In this document: piece by piece, positions 47,049-57,910 of the stretch
Numbering within the stretch: position 1 is the first letter of the stretch
Layout: every line of letters starts with the position of its first letter
Assembly: GCF_003259375.1 (NCBI RefSeq)
Contig: NZ_QLLN01000004.1
Location: 248,001 to 312,000, forward strand
Reading direction: 5' to 3'
DNA: 64,000 nucleotides
From: Arenibacter echinorum
GTDB taxonomy: Bacteria; Bacteroidota; Bacteroidia; Flavobacteriales; Flavobacteriaceae
Program-made: the position numbers and the translations under genes
Notes under the pieces: model-generated
What the model saw: only the letters and a program-made list of their open reading frames with translations
The model's database searches: none
What the model was told of the DNA's origin: nothing

Positions 47049-48575
47049 TTATTCATCCTGCTTCACATAATTCAAAGGAGATATACGCTCCCCTGTTTTA
47101 TAATCCAACCGCTTTCCGTAGTAGATATAATTATCAAAAATATCGCCATTGCCTAAGGTTCGTGGGTCTCCCTGAGCCATAAGCTCTGTTTCCATTTGAG
47201 TGCGAAGTTTTTTTATTTGCACAGCATATTCGGGAAGATCGGCTAAATTATTGATACAATGTGGATCTTCTTGAATGTTATAGAGCTCATGCTCCGGCCT
47301 TTTATCAAAATTCATTTCAAAAAAGAAGTATTCCTTATCCCCTGGTTTTAAATCTGTAAGATAAGTTTTGGTTGGGGATCCATCGCAGTTTAAAAACCCG
47401 TATTCGGGATTTCCAACAGGCCATCTTTTTGGTTTTATATTATGAACGTAGAGTAACGAATCATTCCGAATTGCACGGACCGGGTAGGACAAATCTGTCC
47501 CGTCCTGATCGGAACGACCAACATCATGACGTTCCTTGCCCAATAATACATGGTCACGGGCAGGGTCTATTTGCCCAGATTTTGGAGAGAACAACTGTTT
47601 TATAAGACTTCCTCCTGTCATTTGCCGACGTGGTTTAGCCCCCACTACCGCCATAAATGTTGGTGCCAAATCGGAAAAACTCACAAAATCGTTCACGGTA
47701 CGACCAGGGTAGATTTTACCCTTCCAATAAACGATCAATGGAATATGAAAGCCTTCCTCATATATTTGTCCTTTTACCCTAGGGAATGGCATCCCATGAT
47801 CTGAGGTAACCACTATCATTGTATTTTCCAACAAACCTTTTTCCCTCAATATTTGTATGGCCTTACCCACTTGGGTATCGTACCATTCCACCTCATTGGC
47901 ATAATCCAATAGGTCTCCACGAACTATGTCGTTATCCGGATAAAAGGGGGGCACAACTGCTTCTTTCAATTCGCGCCCTGCCTTTTTCCAAGAATCCAGT
48001 TCATAGGCCCTATGGGGCTCCTTGGCCCCCAACCAAAAACAGAAAGGTTTTTCCTCTCCCTTTTCGTTCAAAAATGCACCAAAGTTGGCGGCATAATCTA
48101 TATTACTTATACTCTCATACGGGGGTGTTATTTTTATACTGTTGTATTCCGGTCCGGCCGGATTATCGGCAGTATCATACACCCCGGGACCCCATCCTTT
48201 ACCAGAAAAACCTACATTATACCCCTCATTTGCCAATAATTGCGGATAGGTCTTAAACTCTGAAGGAAAACGGCCATTGTGATCCGCCGCCTCTTTGAGT
48301 TGCCAACTGTATTTTCCTGTAAGAATACAGGCCCTTGCCGGGGAACATTTTGGATTGCCGTTATACGCATTATTAAAAACAACCCCTTCTTTAGCCAGGC
48401 CGTCAATAGTTGGAGTGTTCACAAAAGTATCCCCATATGCTCCAAAACTCTTCATGGATGCATCGTCTGCAATGCAAAACAGGATATTGGGCCTTTCCTT
48501 ACTCTTTTGAGCGTTCGCTACCAGAGTCAGGAACAAGCATCCGATCAACAAGGTATGTAAGGCAGATTTTTTCAT
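47049..48575 (-). CDS. Secreted sulfatase (S1 family)
   Basis: A 508-residue sulfatase with a Sec signal peptide (VANAQ), so periplasmic. The metal-binding CIADDAS block near 34-40 is followed by the formylglycine motif Cys77-S-P-A-R. TSDHGMPFPRVKG supplies the second Asp/His metal group, and the C-terminal EHELYNIQEDPHCINNLAD is a typical family tail. It is 48 bp after the preceding sulfatase gene, so co-transcribed. Substrate unknown. Several features recall heparan N-sulfatase relatives, and a sulfated marine polysaccharide is equally possible. Confidence 0.9.
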   Translation of the reverse strand: MKKSALHTLLIGCLFLTLVANAQKSKERPNILFCIADDASMKSFGAYGDTFVNTPTIDGLAKEGVVFNNAYNGNPKCSPARACILTGKYSWQLKEAADHNGRFPSEFKTYPQLLANEGYNVGFSGKGWGPGVYDTADNPAGPEYNSIKITPPYESISNIDYAANFGAFLNEKGEEKPFCFWLGAKEPHRAYELDSWKKAGRELKEAVVPPFYPDNDIVRGDLLDYANEVEWYDTQVGKAIQILREKGLLENTMIVVTSDHGMPFPRVKGQIYEEGFHIPLIVYWKGKIYPGRTVNDFVSFSDLAPTFMAVVGAKPRRQMTGGSLIKQLFSPKSGQIDPARDHVLLGKERHDVGRSDQDGTDLSYPVRAIRNDSLLYVHNIKPKRWPVGNPEYGFLNCDGSPTKTYLTDLKPGDKEYFFFEMNFDKRPEHELYNIQEDPHCINNLADLPEYAVQIKKLRTQMETELMAQGDPRTLGNGDIFDNYIYYGKRLDYKTGERISPLNYVKQDE

Positions 48576-48623
48576 ATATCAAGATTCAATTCTTTCTTCT
48601 TGGCTATGGGTAATTAATACACC

Positions 48624-50186
48624 TTATTTGAGTTCCAAGTCTTGGATTCCGTCATTTGAATTGCCTCTGATTTTTTCAAAGTCCGCAATTAATTCCTGAA
48701 GTTTTTCAGGATTGGATTTAGCCAGATTTTCCTTTTGACTTGGATCGTTTTCCAGATTATATAATTGATACTCTTCTGCATTACCCAACTCAATGTTTAC
48801 CATTTTGTTTATCGCTGGTCCCTTATATGGAGGAATCATAGCCCAATTACCTTTCCTAAAGGCTGTTCTGGAGGTTGCTTCCAATACCAACTCTTCCCTT
48901 CCGTCCTTGGATTTACCCATAAAGGCATCCAAAAGATTCTCACTATCCCCACCTGTCTTATCACTTCCAACCAAAGCGGCCATTGAAGTAAGCAAGTCTA
49001 ACTGGCATACTAAGGCATCAGATTTACCTGGCGCTATTGTACCTTTCCAATAGGTAATAAATGGAACTCTAGTACCAGCATCGAATAAACTATACTTACC
49101 TCCCCTTAAAATTCCTGCAGGAGTATGATTGCCCAATTTTTCTTCGGAGTCGTCATAATAACCATCGTTGACTACTGGGCCATTATCACTTGAGAAGACG
49201 ATTAGTGTATTATCTAGGATTCCTTCGTCTTCCAGGGTTTTCATAAATTGCCCTATCATCCAATCTGCCTCCAAAATAACATCCCCTCTTGGACCCATTC
49301 CAGATTTTCCGGCAAAACGCGGGTGTGGTGTACGTGGTACATGTGGCTGTTGCAAGGCATAGTACAAAAAGAAAGGTTTGTTTTTATGCTCTTTTACATA
49401 CTGTTGGGCTTTGGCCAGAAAATGGTCCGCCATATCAACATCGCTCCATTTGGCAGACTCCCCACCCTTCATAAAGCCAATTCTTGGAACTCCATTCACT
49501 ATACTGTTGTTATGACCGTGATGCCATTTCATAGTAGTCAGTTCGGGATTGTCCAATCCCGTGGGTTCCCCTTCAAAATTTTTCTCGTAGCTAACTTCAA
49601 TGGGGTCATTGGGATCCAATCCGTCTACGTGACCGTCGGCAATATACACTGTTGGCACCCTATCCTGGGTTGCAGCAAGAATATAGGAATAATCAAAACC
49701 AACTTCGTTGGGGCCAGGTGACACCCTTTCATTCCAATTCACATTTCCGCTACCAAGTCCCAAATGCCATTTACCCACAATACCGGTGGCATAACCTTCC
49801 CCTTGCAACATTCTGGGTACAGTCATTTGATCCGTATCAATTATTAAAGGAGCTGTTCCTGGCAATATTTTGGCATCTTTGTTGCGCCATGGATACCTAC
49901 CTGTTAATATGGCATACCTACTTGGCGTACAAGTAGCTGAGGAGGCATAACCATTGGTAAATTGCACACCGCCCGTTGCCAATGCATCCATATTAGGGGT
50001 GCTGATCTCCGTTGCACCATAGGCACTCATATCGCCATACCCCAAATCATCCATATAAATAAATACAATATTGGGCTTTTTAGCAGTTTCATCAGTAGCG
50101 ACTACTTTCTCTTCCTTGGATTTACATCCCACCAAAAGCAACACAATTATGGCGGTATGGAACAAATTCCTTTTAATAATTTTCAT
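48624..50186 (-). CDS. Lipoprotein arylsulfatase-like sulfatase (S1 family)
   Basis: A 520-residue sulfatase of the arylsulfatase A-like group, anchored by a lipobox (LLVGC, Cys21). YMDDLGYGDMSAYG gives the first metal Asp pair, Cys86-T-P-S-R is the formylglycine motif with TGRYPWR after it, and GKWHLGLG and SSDNGPVVNDG complete the active site. It differs in type from its two downstream neighbours, so the cluster can probably remove sulfate from more than one position. It lies 102 bp after the PhoD-like gene. Confidence 0.92.
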   Translation of the reverse strand: MKIIKRNLFHTAIIVLLLVGCKSKEEKVVATDETAKKPNIVFIYMDDLGYGDMSAYGATEISTPNMDALATGGVQFTNGYASSATCTPSRYAILTGRYPWRNKDAKILPGTAPLIIDTDQMTVPRMLQGEGYATGIVGKWHLGLGSGNVNWNERVSPGPNEVGFDYSYILAATQDRVPTVYIADGHVDGLDPNDPIEVSYEKNFEGEPTGLDNPELTTMKWHHGHNNSIVNGVPRIGFMKGGESAKWSDVDMADHFLAKAQQYVKEHKNKPFFLYYALQQPHVPRTPHPRFAGKSGMGPRGDVILEADWMIGQFMKTLEDEGILDNTLIVFSSDNGPVVNDGYYDDSEEKLGNHTPAGILRGGKYSLFDAGTRVPFITYWKGTIAPGKSDALVCQLDLLTSMAALVGSDKTGGDSENLLDAFMGKSKDGREELVLEATSRTAFRKGNWAMIPPYKGPAINKMVNIELGNAEEYQLYNLENDPSQKENLAKSNPEKLQELIADFEKIRGNSNDGIQDLELK

Positions 50187-50288
50187 TTTTCTATTTAGTT
50201 AATTTTAATGATTTTGGTTTTAGAGGCTAGTAAGGTACAACCCATATATTTTTGATAGGCACCTTTCCACCTATTTTATTCAATTGCC

Positions 50289-52814
50289 CTAGACCTCCAT
50301 AACCTCTTTGGGATCCGTACTTATGGCAATCGATTTAATGACTTTTTCATTTTGCCCTTCCCCTATGATCAAGGTATATTTGGCCAAAGAGTATACTTCT
50401 GGCACAAATTCCTTTCCTTTAACCCTCAACGATTTTACCATTTCATTGGTCTCTTCATTAATAATCTTAACAACTTGGTTAGATTCCTTAAGCTGTAATC
50501 TAGGCAGGTAGCCCAAGGCCCTTCTGCCATCGTTATCATCCTGGCCAATGGTCAATGGCCATCCCGGGTAGGTATTGTCTTCGGAATCCACATCAAGGTC
50601 TGCCAAAAATCGAATTGCTTCCATTTTTATAGTCCTTGCTCCGGTATCAAAAGTAACTATCCCAAAACCAGATGCCTTTTTCTGAGCCTTTAAGTATCTA
50701 TTTTTCTCTAGGTCAAAATCATCTGTCGGATTCCCAACGGCATAGATATAATTAGTATTTCCAAATCCATCTCGATAGCTACCCGTATTGGGCAGCCCAT
50801 GTTCTGGTCTATCCGTAAAAGGTACATTGACTGAATCTGGTTGTCCCCATCTTGGGTATCCCGTTGAAATGGCCGGGGTACAGAAGGTCCAGCCCCCATC
50901 CCGTACTTCATCAACACTATATTGTACCATAAAAGGCAGGTGCTGATCTCCGTTGATATGAAAAACAGAAGCTTTTCTAATGGTCCGTATTACCTCATCC
51001 CGTTTTGATTTTGGCCAACCTCCCGAGTCCAAATCGCCAAATAAGAATTGCTTTTTGGGACCATGATGGGTACCTACATTGGAAAATAAAGTCTGACTTA
51101 ACAGCACCTTCATATTCGCTCCCTGCCAATCTTCGATCCAGCCATTCAAAAACTCCATTTGACGATTTCCAAAGAAATCCAGGTCATTTGAATCAAGTTC
51201 TTCCGGTTTGGCCGGGGCAGTAAGATGATCTATCCTACCTTCCCCACTCCTAAGCATCTCTGGACCGGATTTAAATAATCTATCACTCACAATAGCGAAA
51301 CTAACCTTCCCGTAAACCATTTGTGTAAACCAATTGGTAATCCCTGATGGTAAAGGTGATGGGTCATATGGATCTGGAAGGTGACCACATTGGGTGCGAA
51401 AAACCACATTGACCATATTGGGTGTCTGCACAAGTCCGCCATGGGCATCCCTTACCTTTTCCCAAGCTTCAAAAGAAATGCCTTCACCTCCTTCTCCCCA
51501 AAGATTACCTTGATAAACATCGTGGTCATCGGGCGTACAGATTGTAGGCCGGTCGCGCATAATATTTCCAAAAGCCCAACCAAACATATACCATTTTCCC
51601 AAATAGTTTAGAATTGCGCTGTCCTCTGGCTGTCTTTTTATAGGATATCCTCCATTGCCCTCGTACAATTGATCCCCCGAAAAATAAAGCATATCCGGGT
51701 TGGATTTTTCAAGATTCTCCACCAAGGGACGATATGGATATCCTGCCCATTCCTGACAGGTTAAACCTCCAAATCGCAGTGGCCGGTCATTTGGCTCTTG
51801 TCTTATAGCGCCTTTATAATAATGCTTTTCCTTGTCTATGGAATAGACCAAACGATAAGGTGTATCTTGGGCTGAATCCCAATTTTCTATTGAAAAAATA
51901 GTACTGTAGGATACAGGATCAATTTCGCCTTTTTCTTCCTTGACCCACTTACCCTTCTTAAAAAATTGAAGCTCCACCTTTTGTGAATCTCTGTTGCTTA
52001 CAGGAGGTAGTTGTGCCGTTAATTTAAGTTTCCCTTTTGAAAGTGTGTACATGGTCCAAAGGATAGGTCCAAAACTGTTATCGGGGACATATTCAACCTT
52101 TGTGCCATCAAGGGCAATTGACCGAGACCAGAAGGTACTCCCCTCCTTTTCGTTCATGTTCTGTTCCAAAGCCACCAGGCCTTCGATCTCTCCGGCGTGG
52201 CGATATGCCAATTCCGCTTTACGATCATCCTTGTCCACAGCGATCAAGGTACATTCGTAATCTCCATTTTTTGGTGACACCCCCAATTCCAGAGTAAAAT
52301 CGCTAAAATCAAAATTTTCCGGAAGCTCAGCTTCTTTGTCGGCCACAAACAATTTGCCTTCCAAGGAAATACCTGTAGATAATCCTTCACCAAAATAACA
52401 GGCCGCTTTTACACTCTTTGGATCGGTAGCATCCTTTATTCCGCTAGAAAAACCGACACTCCCTTTGTCATTATTATTTTTTAAAATCCCAATTCTACTT
52501 TTAATGCGAAAATCTCCCATGTCCTTTTTAAGCACATAAGTCAATAGATGAAGACGGGCATTTCGCATAGTCCCTTTAAACTCCAGCCTTTTATTTCCTA
52601 TTTCCCAATCTTCCATGGGAATACTCCAAAAATCCTTTCCAATCCAAACTCTCTCATTTAAATTTTCAAAATTAAAGGCAATGGATTTTCCAGAACTACT
52701 TTTTAGCTCATTATCCAACACACCACTTTGGGCGAATATATTGGAGAAAGGGTTGGCAATCATTGGAATTGCCAACCCTACTTTTTGAATAAAATTTCTT
52801 CTCTTTAAAACCAT
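50289..52814 (-). CDS. PhoD-like alkaline phosphatase/phosphodiesterase
   Basis: An 841-residue exported metallophosphatase. The N-terminus LKRRNFIQKVG and a hydrophobic stretch resemble a twin-arginine signal. The C-terminal half carries PhoD-type metal ligands: YFSGDQLYEG, TPDDHDVYQGNLWG, SQTLFSNV and INGDQHLPFM. The N-terminal ~300 residues look like an added beta-rich domain. PhoD enzymes hydrolyse phosphate mono- or diesters with Ca/Fe. It lies between the SusD gene (13 bp) and three sulfatase genes, so the imported glycan may carry phosphate as well as sulfate. A sulfate-ester activity of this fold is an alternative. Confidence 0.85.
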   Translation of the reverse strand: MVLKRRNFIQKVGLAIPMIANPFSNIFAQSGVLDNELKSSSGKSIAFNFENLNERVWIGKDFWSIPMEDWEIGNKRLEFKGTMRNARLHLLTYVLKKDMGDFRIKSRIGILKNNNDKGSVGFSSGIKDATDPKSVKAACYFGEGLSTGISLEGKLFVADKEAELPENFDFSDFTLELGVSPKNGDYECTLIAVDKDDRKAELAYRHAGEIEGLVALEQNMNEKEGSTFWSRSIALDGTKVEYVPDNSFGPILWTMYTLSKGKLKLTAQLPPVSNRDSQKVELQFFKKGKWVKEEKGEIDPVSYSTIFSIENWDSAQDTPYRLVYSIDKEKHYYKGAIRQEPNDRPLRFGGLTCQEWAGYPYRPLVENLEKSNPDMLYFSGDQLYEGNGGYPIKRQPEDSAILNYLGKWYMFGWAFGNIMRDRPTICTPDDHDVYQGNLWGEGGEGISFEAWEKVRDAHGGLVQTPNMVNVVFRTQCGHLPDPYDPSPLPSGITNWFTQMVYGKVSFAIVSDRLFKSGPEMLRSGEGRIDHLTAPAKPEELDSNDLDFFGNRQMEFLNGWIEDWQGANMKVLLSQTLFSNVGTHHGPKKQFLFGDLDSGGWPKSKRDEVIRTIRKASVFHINGDQHLPFMVQYSVDEVRDGGWTFCTPAISTGYPRWGQPDSVNVPFTDRPEHGLPNTGSYRDGFGNTNYIYAVGNPTDDFDLEKNRYLKAQKKASGFGIVTFDTGARTIKMEAIRFLADLDVDSEDNTYPGWPLTIGQDDNDGRRALGYLPRLQLKESNQVVKIINEETNEMVKSLRVKGKEFVPEVYSLAKYTLIIGEGQNEKVIKSIAISTDPKEVMEV

Positions 52815-52827
52815 TTTAGCAATAGTA

Positions 52828-54498
52828 TTAATTACCTAACTTAGGATTTACATTGATTTCCGATTCTGGAATCGGCCATACATCGTCTACACCTTCCCGG
52901 AAATTCTTGGTGGTAACATACCACCTAGACTGTGGATCTATTTTTTTTGATGTGGTTGGATATAAGGTGGAGTTTGGGAATGGTGCACCCCAGAAATCTC
53001 CCACTAACACTTCATCTCCAATTCCCCATCTAAAGATATCCCACAAACGTTGCCCTTCCAAAGCCAACTCAATTCTTCGCTCGTTTCTTAATAGTGGTCT
53101 AAGAGCATCCGTATTGGTTTCCGTAATAGCCGGCAACCCTACGGACTCCCTACCCCTAACGGCATTGATAGTTTCATCCAACAATTGTTGGGTAATGGCA
53201 TTACCCGCTTCGAGTTCGGCCTCCAAATAGCTCAACAATACTTCGGCATACCTGATAATAGGAATATTGCCACCATAATCGGTCCTTAGGTTACCGCTGA
53301 ACGACTCGTCAAAGAATTTTCTTAAACCATATCCTGTCCTGGTAGCCTGCTTGGAATAGGTCAATTGATCTACCGAACCAGTTGAATCCGGATTACAATC
53401 ATAGGTCCTGCCAGCAAACGTAGCACCATCCCAAATAAAATTGTACCTAAATCTTGGATCCCTGTTTGCACCCATGTCGTTATAGTCAAATCTAGGGTCA
53501 TCATAGGACAAAGGGGTACCATCATTAAAACCATAGGCATCGGCAAGACTACCCAAAGGGTTTACGATATGCCAGCCCGAAGCAACTGCCGGATAGGCGT
53601 GCTGGGGTAATGAATTACCTGCCTGACCACCAAAATATTGGGAACTAAAAATGTTTTCACTGCTATTTTCATTGGAAGGAATAAAAAGTGAGCTATAATC
53701 TGGATCAATAATATTATCGCCCATATCTATAATCTGTTTGTATGCTACAGAAGCTTCAGGAAATCTCTTCTCCCCGAGATACAATCTCCCTAAAAAAGCC
53801 AATGCTGCCTGTTTACTGGCCCTACCAGCTTCCCCTGCTTTTAAATCGCCGAATGCCGGAAGTGCTGCTGCAGCAGCCTTAAGCTCATTCTCAACAAATG
53901 TCACCAATTCCGTTTTAGAGGCCTTATCCACGTTATTAGCCTCATCAGGTGTTAAAGTAGCCGTAACTAAAGGAGCGCTACCCCAAAACTGTGATAGATA
54001 AAAATACTGTGTAGCCCTTAGAAACTGTACTTCGGCCTTCATTCTATCAATCTTAGCCTGTTCCATATCTACTTTTTCAATATTTTCCAGGAAATCATTG
54101 CAAATGGCGATACGCTTATAAGACCCTTGCCAATATCCGTTAACAACGTTGTTATTTGGTAGCAAAGTACCATTTGTCAATCGGTTCTGGGTGGAATTAT
54201 CACCTCTTCGATCATAGGCGTTGTCCGTAGCAAATTCCATAAACACAATGCCACAATAGGTCCACCAATCCGAAGGCACAACCTGTGTACTATATTCCAC
54301 GGCCCCTCTGTAGGCTCCTGTCAGCGCAATGTTGGCATTGGACTCCGAAGTCCAGAAATTATCGGCCGCAAAGGCGTTACTGGGAAATTGTTCCAATTCC
54401 TTATCGCAGGAAATTACTGTTCCCAAGGAGACAATTCCTAGAAGAAGTAATCCCAGAACCCTTGATTTAGATGAATGTTTGTTATATATTTTGATCAT
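52828..54498 (-). CDS. SusD/RagB-like outer-membrane lipoprotein of the sulfatase locus
   Basis: A 556-residue surface binding lipoprotein. The signal ends at Cys31 (GTVISC) and the mature start DKELEQFPSNAFAADNFW is typical. RMKAEVQFLRATQYFYLSQFWG, SKQAALAFLGRLYLGEK and the C-terminal RNERRIELALEGQRLWDIFRWG are classic SusD helices. It starts 4 bp after the SusC stop and is followed 13 bp later by the PhoD-like gene, so receptor, binding protein and enzymes are one transcript. The ligand is presumably a sulfated glycan, by association. Confidence 0.95.
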   Translation of the reverse strand: MIKIYNKHSSKSRVLGLLLLGIVSLGTVISCDKELEQFPSNAFAADNFWTSESNANIALTGAYRGAVEYSTQVVPSDWWTYCGIVFMEFATDNAYDRRGDNSTQNRLTNGTLLPNNNVVNGYWQGSYKRIAICNDFLENIEKVDMEQAKIDRMKAEVQFLRATQYFYLSQFWGSAPLVTATLTPDEANNVDKASKTELVTFVENELKAAAAALPAFGDLKAGEAGRASKQAALAFLGRLYLGEKRFPEASVAYKQIIDMGDNIIDPDYSSLFIPSNENSSENIFSSQYFGGQAGNSLPQHAYPAVASGWHIVNPLGSLADAYGFNDGTPLSYDDPRFDYNDMGANRDPRFRYNFIWDGATFAGRTYDCNPDSTGSVDQLTYSKQATRTGYGLRKFFDESFSGNLRTDYGGNIPIIRYAEVLLSYLEAELEAGNAITQQLLDETINAVRGRESVGLPAITETNTDALRPLLRNERRIELALEGQRLWDIFRWGIGDEVLVGDFWGAPFPNSTLYPTTSKKIDPQSRWYVTTKNFREGVDDVWPIPESEINVNPKLGN

Positions 54499-54502
54499 GA
54501 TC

Positions 54503-57500
54503 TTAAAATTTTAGGTTTATACCAAAAGTGTAGGTAGTTAATATGGGATAATATGCTCCGCCCCCAGTTATTTCTGGGTCCCATCCCTTTCTATAGGAAT
54601 TAAAAGAATGCAAATTCTCTGCGCCCAAATAACATCTTAAATTATCTATCCCTAGAATTTCATTGACCGCATCAGGAAAATTATATCCCATCTGAATATT
54701 CTTTATACGCAAATACCCAGAATTGATGACCCAAAAGTCCGATGTTTCCGTATTGGCCGATCCGCTATTGGTCAATACTTCCAGTCTAGGATAATCTGGA
54801 TAACGGACTGGGCTGTCGGGATCGAACCTACCGTCCATTTGCCAAGTTTGAATATTCCCTAGATTAAAGAAAGCATAACCGGCATAACCGTCCAATTGGC
54901 CTTTTACCCCTGCCGTTCCTTGTAATAAAACGGATAGATCGAAGTTTTTATAATTAAAACCTAGATTAGCGCCAAAAGTATACTTAGGTATACGGCTTCC
55001 CAAATAGGTCCGGTCATAAGTAGGATCTACCTTACCATCCGGAACCCCGTCCGGTCCACTGATATCCTTATATCTAAAATCACCTGCCTGTGCGGTAGGA
55101 TTTACCGCTGACATATCTGGCCAGCTATCTACCTCACCATCATTTAAAAACACACCATCGGCTTTATAGCCGTAGTACATTTGCATGGGATAGCCTATAA
55201 ACAAGTCGGAACCATTTCCTACAAACCCATTGGGCTGCTCTACATTACCAAGTCCCAAGGTAACAACCTCATTATTGATGATCGAAAAATTAGCGTTGAT
55301 GGAATATCCAAAATCTCCAGCTTTTCCACGATGGCCCAAGTCAAATTCCCATCCCGTATTTTTAACTTCTCCGGTATTGGTCTCACTTATACCAACTCCT
55401 AAGACCGAGGATACACTTGCAGAAGGCTTAAATAGTACATCTGTTGTGTTTCTATTGAAATAGGTAGCATTAAAAGTTAGCTGTCCGTCAAAAAAACCGG
55501 ATTCGATTCCTATGTCAATAGTTTCAGTAGATTCCCATTTAATATTGGCATCCTTGTAATTGGCATATGCTGCCCCAGTTGCAAGTCCACCTCCCAAGGA
55601 ATAATCCCTTCCTGAGGCCAAAACCGTTTGATAAGGATAATTACCTATATTTTGGTTTCCTAATATACCCCATGAAGCCTTTGCTTTTAAATTGGACATC
55701 CAAGATACCCCTTGCATAAAGTCTTCTTGGGAAATACGCCATCCCACAGCCGCAGAGGGAAAAAATGCATATTTATTATTCTCCGGAAAACGCGATGATC
55801 CGTCATACCGCATAGTAGCCTCAAAAAGATATTTTTGGTCTATACTGTATTTAAGACGGGAGAAAAAGGATTGCAAGGCCCATTCCGCATCATAGCCCCC
55901 AGATTGCTGATTTTCGGCACTTCCAAGATCCATTACAGTATAGTCATTACTCGCAAAATCTTGACGGTAACCATTGAAAAGGGATAGCTCTTCATTTTCA
56001 AAGGAATATCCAGCCAATAAGCTAAAATCGTGCGACCCAAATTCCTTGGAATACTCCCCGGTAAACTGCATGGTCTTAAAAATAGTTTTGTTGCTCTGTT
56101 GATTTAAATACGATTGACCTAAAAACACATCCTCATTAAGTCTTTGTGATCCCAGATAGGAGCGCTCCTCATAAAGAGTAAAATTATAACCCCCAATAGC
56201 GGAAAAGACCAAATCATCATTAGGCTTCCAGTCCAATTTTACATTTACCCCGACCCTAGTTGTAGGATTGGTCAAATAGGACTTGGAATCCAACCAAGCA
56301 ACTGGAGTTCCTCCACTTTCCGGTCCTATTCCGTAATTGCCCTGGGAATCCCGGCCCAAGAAAGTTGCCGGATAACGCACTGCATTTTGAACAAGTTGAT
56401 CTAAAAATCCGCCTCCTTTATTTGCAGTGGCCTGTGGCTCTTTTCGTTCCTCCAAGGCTCCAAAAAATCTAGAGTTCAATTCAAATTTTTCGCCCAACTT
56501 ATTATTGAGATTCATACGAAAGTTATAGCGGTTAAAGCTATTCTTAGGTACTATCCCCTGTTGATCCAAAATACCTGCAGATACATAGTACTTGTTGTTT
56601 TCATCACCACCATTTACGGTAAGTGTATGTGATGTCTGAATTCCATTTCTAGAAAACAGATCTTCCAAGAACCTTGTATTGGGATAATTATCAGGATCGT
56701 TTTGCGCCCTGTATCTGTCAATGTCATCAGCAGTAAAACTAGTGCTCCCTGAAGCTATATTGTACATTTCCGCATACTCCCAAGAGTTGGCGAATTCAGG
56801 AAGTTCAGTGGCTTCATTAACACCAATATAGCTATTGTAGCTAACTGAAAATTTCTTGTTACTGCCGCTTTTAGTAGTAATTAAAATTACCCCATTGGCT
56901 GATCTGGCCCCATAGATAGCTGCCGAAGAAGCGTCCTTAAGAACGGAGATGGAAGCAATGTCGTCTGGATTAATATCATTCATGGTACCTGCTATACCAT
57001 CTATCAAAACAAGGGCATTGGCGTCAGCTCCAAATGAACCAACTCCCCTAACGCGGATCTCCCCTCCACTTTGTCCGGGTCTTCCCGATCTTTGTATTAC
57101 CGTAACTCCCGGCATCTGCCCCGTTATTGCTTGGGACGCCTGTGTTACAGGCCTATTTTCAATGTCCTTGGAAGATACTTGTGATATGGAGCCAATTACG
57201 TTGATCTTCTTCTGGGTTCCATAACCTACTACGACAACCTCATCCAATCCTGCCGCACTTTCTTGAAGGGTAATACTAAGGCTGGTTTGCCCATCTAAAG
57301 GTACTTCAATAGTTGAAAATCCAATATAGGAAACTACCAGCGTGGCGTTGGCATCTGCTACCTCAATAGAAAAATTACCGTCAAAATCGGCTGTTACCCC
57401 ATTCGTGGTTCCTTTTTCCACAATATTTGCCCCTGGCAATGGCGTCCCGCTATCGTCCACAACCGTACCTGAAATAGTAAGTTGCTTCAATCCCATTTCC

Positions 57501-57892
57501 TGCGTGCTACTTTGGTCAACATTTTCTTCTTTAACCCCAGGTTTTAAGGCTATCTGTTTGTCCAAAACCTTATAAACAATATCGGTTCCCTTAAACACTC
57601 TCTCCAATATCTTGGAAATAGTTTCCCTTTTCACTTTTATGGAAAACATTCTTTCCAAATCCACTTCTTTAGTGTCCACAAAGAACTTAAATTCCGTCTG
57701 GGATTCAATTTCATTGAGAACGTCAAACACCTTAACATTGTTAAGATTCAAGTCTATTTTTGTGCTTTGGGAATAGGTACTTGCATTAACTTGAAAAAGT
57801 GCAACTAATAAAAATAGGGTTGTTAATTTCATTTTCAAATCGAATCGCCATGGACAACCATTACGATTCCGTGGTTTGTTAAATTTTTTCAT
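54503..57892 (-). CDS. SusC/RagA-like TonB-dependent receptor with STN domain, sulfatase locus
   Basis: A 1129-residue outer-membrane importer. After a basic N-terminal extension comes a signal peptide (MKLTTLFLLVALFQVNAS from residue 21), then an STN domain at about 42-100 (KVFDVLNEIESQTEFKFF), a carboxypeptidase-D regulatory-like domain at about 133-210, a plug at about 215-335 (DEVVVVGYGTQKK, VLKDASSAAIYGARSANG), and a barrel ending in YTFGINLKF. The upstream ECF sigma and FecR genes complete a surface-signalling set. Its leader shares a conserved element and an antisense-oriented hairpin with the SusC gene at 19067. Confidence 0.95.
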   Translation of the reverse strand: MKKFNKPRNRNGCPWRFDLKMKLTTLFLLVALFQVNASTYSQSTKIDLNLNNVKVFDVLNEIESQTEFKFFVDTKEVDLERMFSIKVKRETISKILERVFKGTDIVYKVLDKQIALKPGVKEENVDQSSTQEMGLKQLTISGTVVDDSGTPLPGANIVEKGTTNGVTADFDGNFSIEVADANATLVVSYIGFSTIEVPLDGQTSLSITLQESAAGLDEVVVVGYGTQKKINVIGSISQVSSKDIENRPVTQASQAITGQMPGVTVIQRSGRPGQSGGEIRVRGVGSFGADANALVLIDGIAGTMNDINPDDIASISVLKDASSAAIYGARSANGVILITTKSGSNKKFSVSYNSYIGVNEATELPEFANSWEYAEMYNIASGSTSFTADDIDRYRAQNDPDNYPNTRFLEDLFSRNGIQTSHTLTVNGGDENNKYYVSAGILDQQGIVPKNSFNRYNFRMNLNNKLGEKFELNSRFFGALEERKEPQATANKGGGFLDQLVQNAVRYPATFLGRDSQGNYGIGPESGGTPVAWLDSKSYLTNPTTRVGVNVKLDWKPNDDLVFSAIGGYNFTLYEERSYLGSQRLNEDVFLGQSYLNQQSNKTIFKTMQFTGEYSKEFGSHDFSLLAGYSFENEELSLFNGYRQDFASNDYTVMDLGSAENQQSGGYDAEWALQSFFSRLKYSIDQKYLFEATMRYDGSSRFPENNKYAFFPSAAVGWRISQEDFMQGVSWMSNLKAKASWGILGNQNIGNYPYQTVLASGRDYSLGGGLATGAAYANYKDANIKWESTETIDIGIESGFFDGQLTFNATYFNRNTTDVLFKPSASVSSVLGVGISETNTGEVKNTGWEFDLGHRGKAGDFGYSINANFSIINNEVVTLGLGNVEQPNGFVGNGSDLFIGYPMQMYYGYKADGVFLNDGEVDSWPDMSAVNPTAQAGDFRYKDISGPDGVPDGKVDPTYDRTYLGSRIPKYTFGANLGFNYKNFDLSVLLQGTAGVKGQLDGYAGYAFFNLGNIQTWQMDGRFDPDSPVRYPDYPRLEVLTNSGSANTETSDFWVINSGYLRIKNIQMGYNFPDAVNEILGIDNLRCYLGAENLHSFNSYRKGWDPEITGGGAYYPILTTYTFGINLKF

Positions 57893-57902
57893 AATTTAGT
57901 AA

Positions 57903-57910
57903 TACATTTG
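57903..57910 (+). promoter_or_regulatory. Bacteroidetes-type -7 box on the strand opposite to SusC
   Basis: TACATTTG matches TAnnTTTG. A TTTG at 57875-57878 lies 24 bases upstream, slightly longer than the usual -33/-7 spacing. It points rightward toward the hairpin and T-run at 57945-57979, away from the SusC gene. Confidence 0.4.
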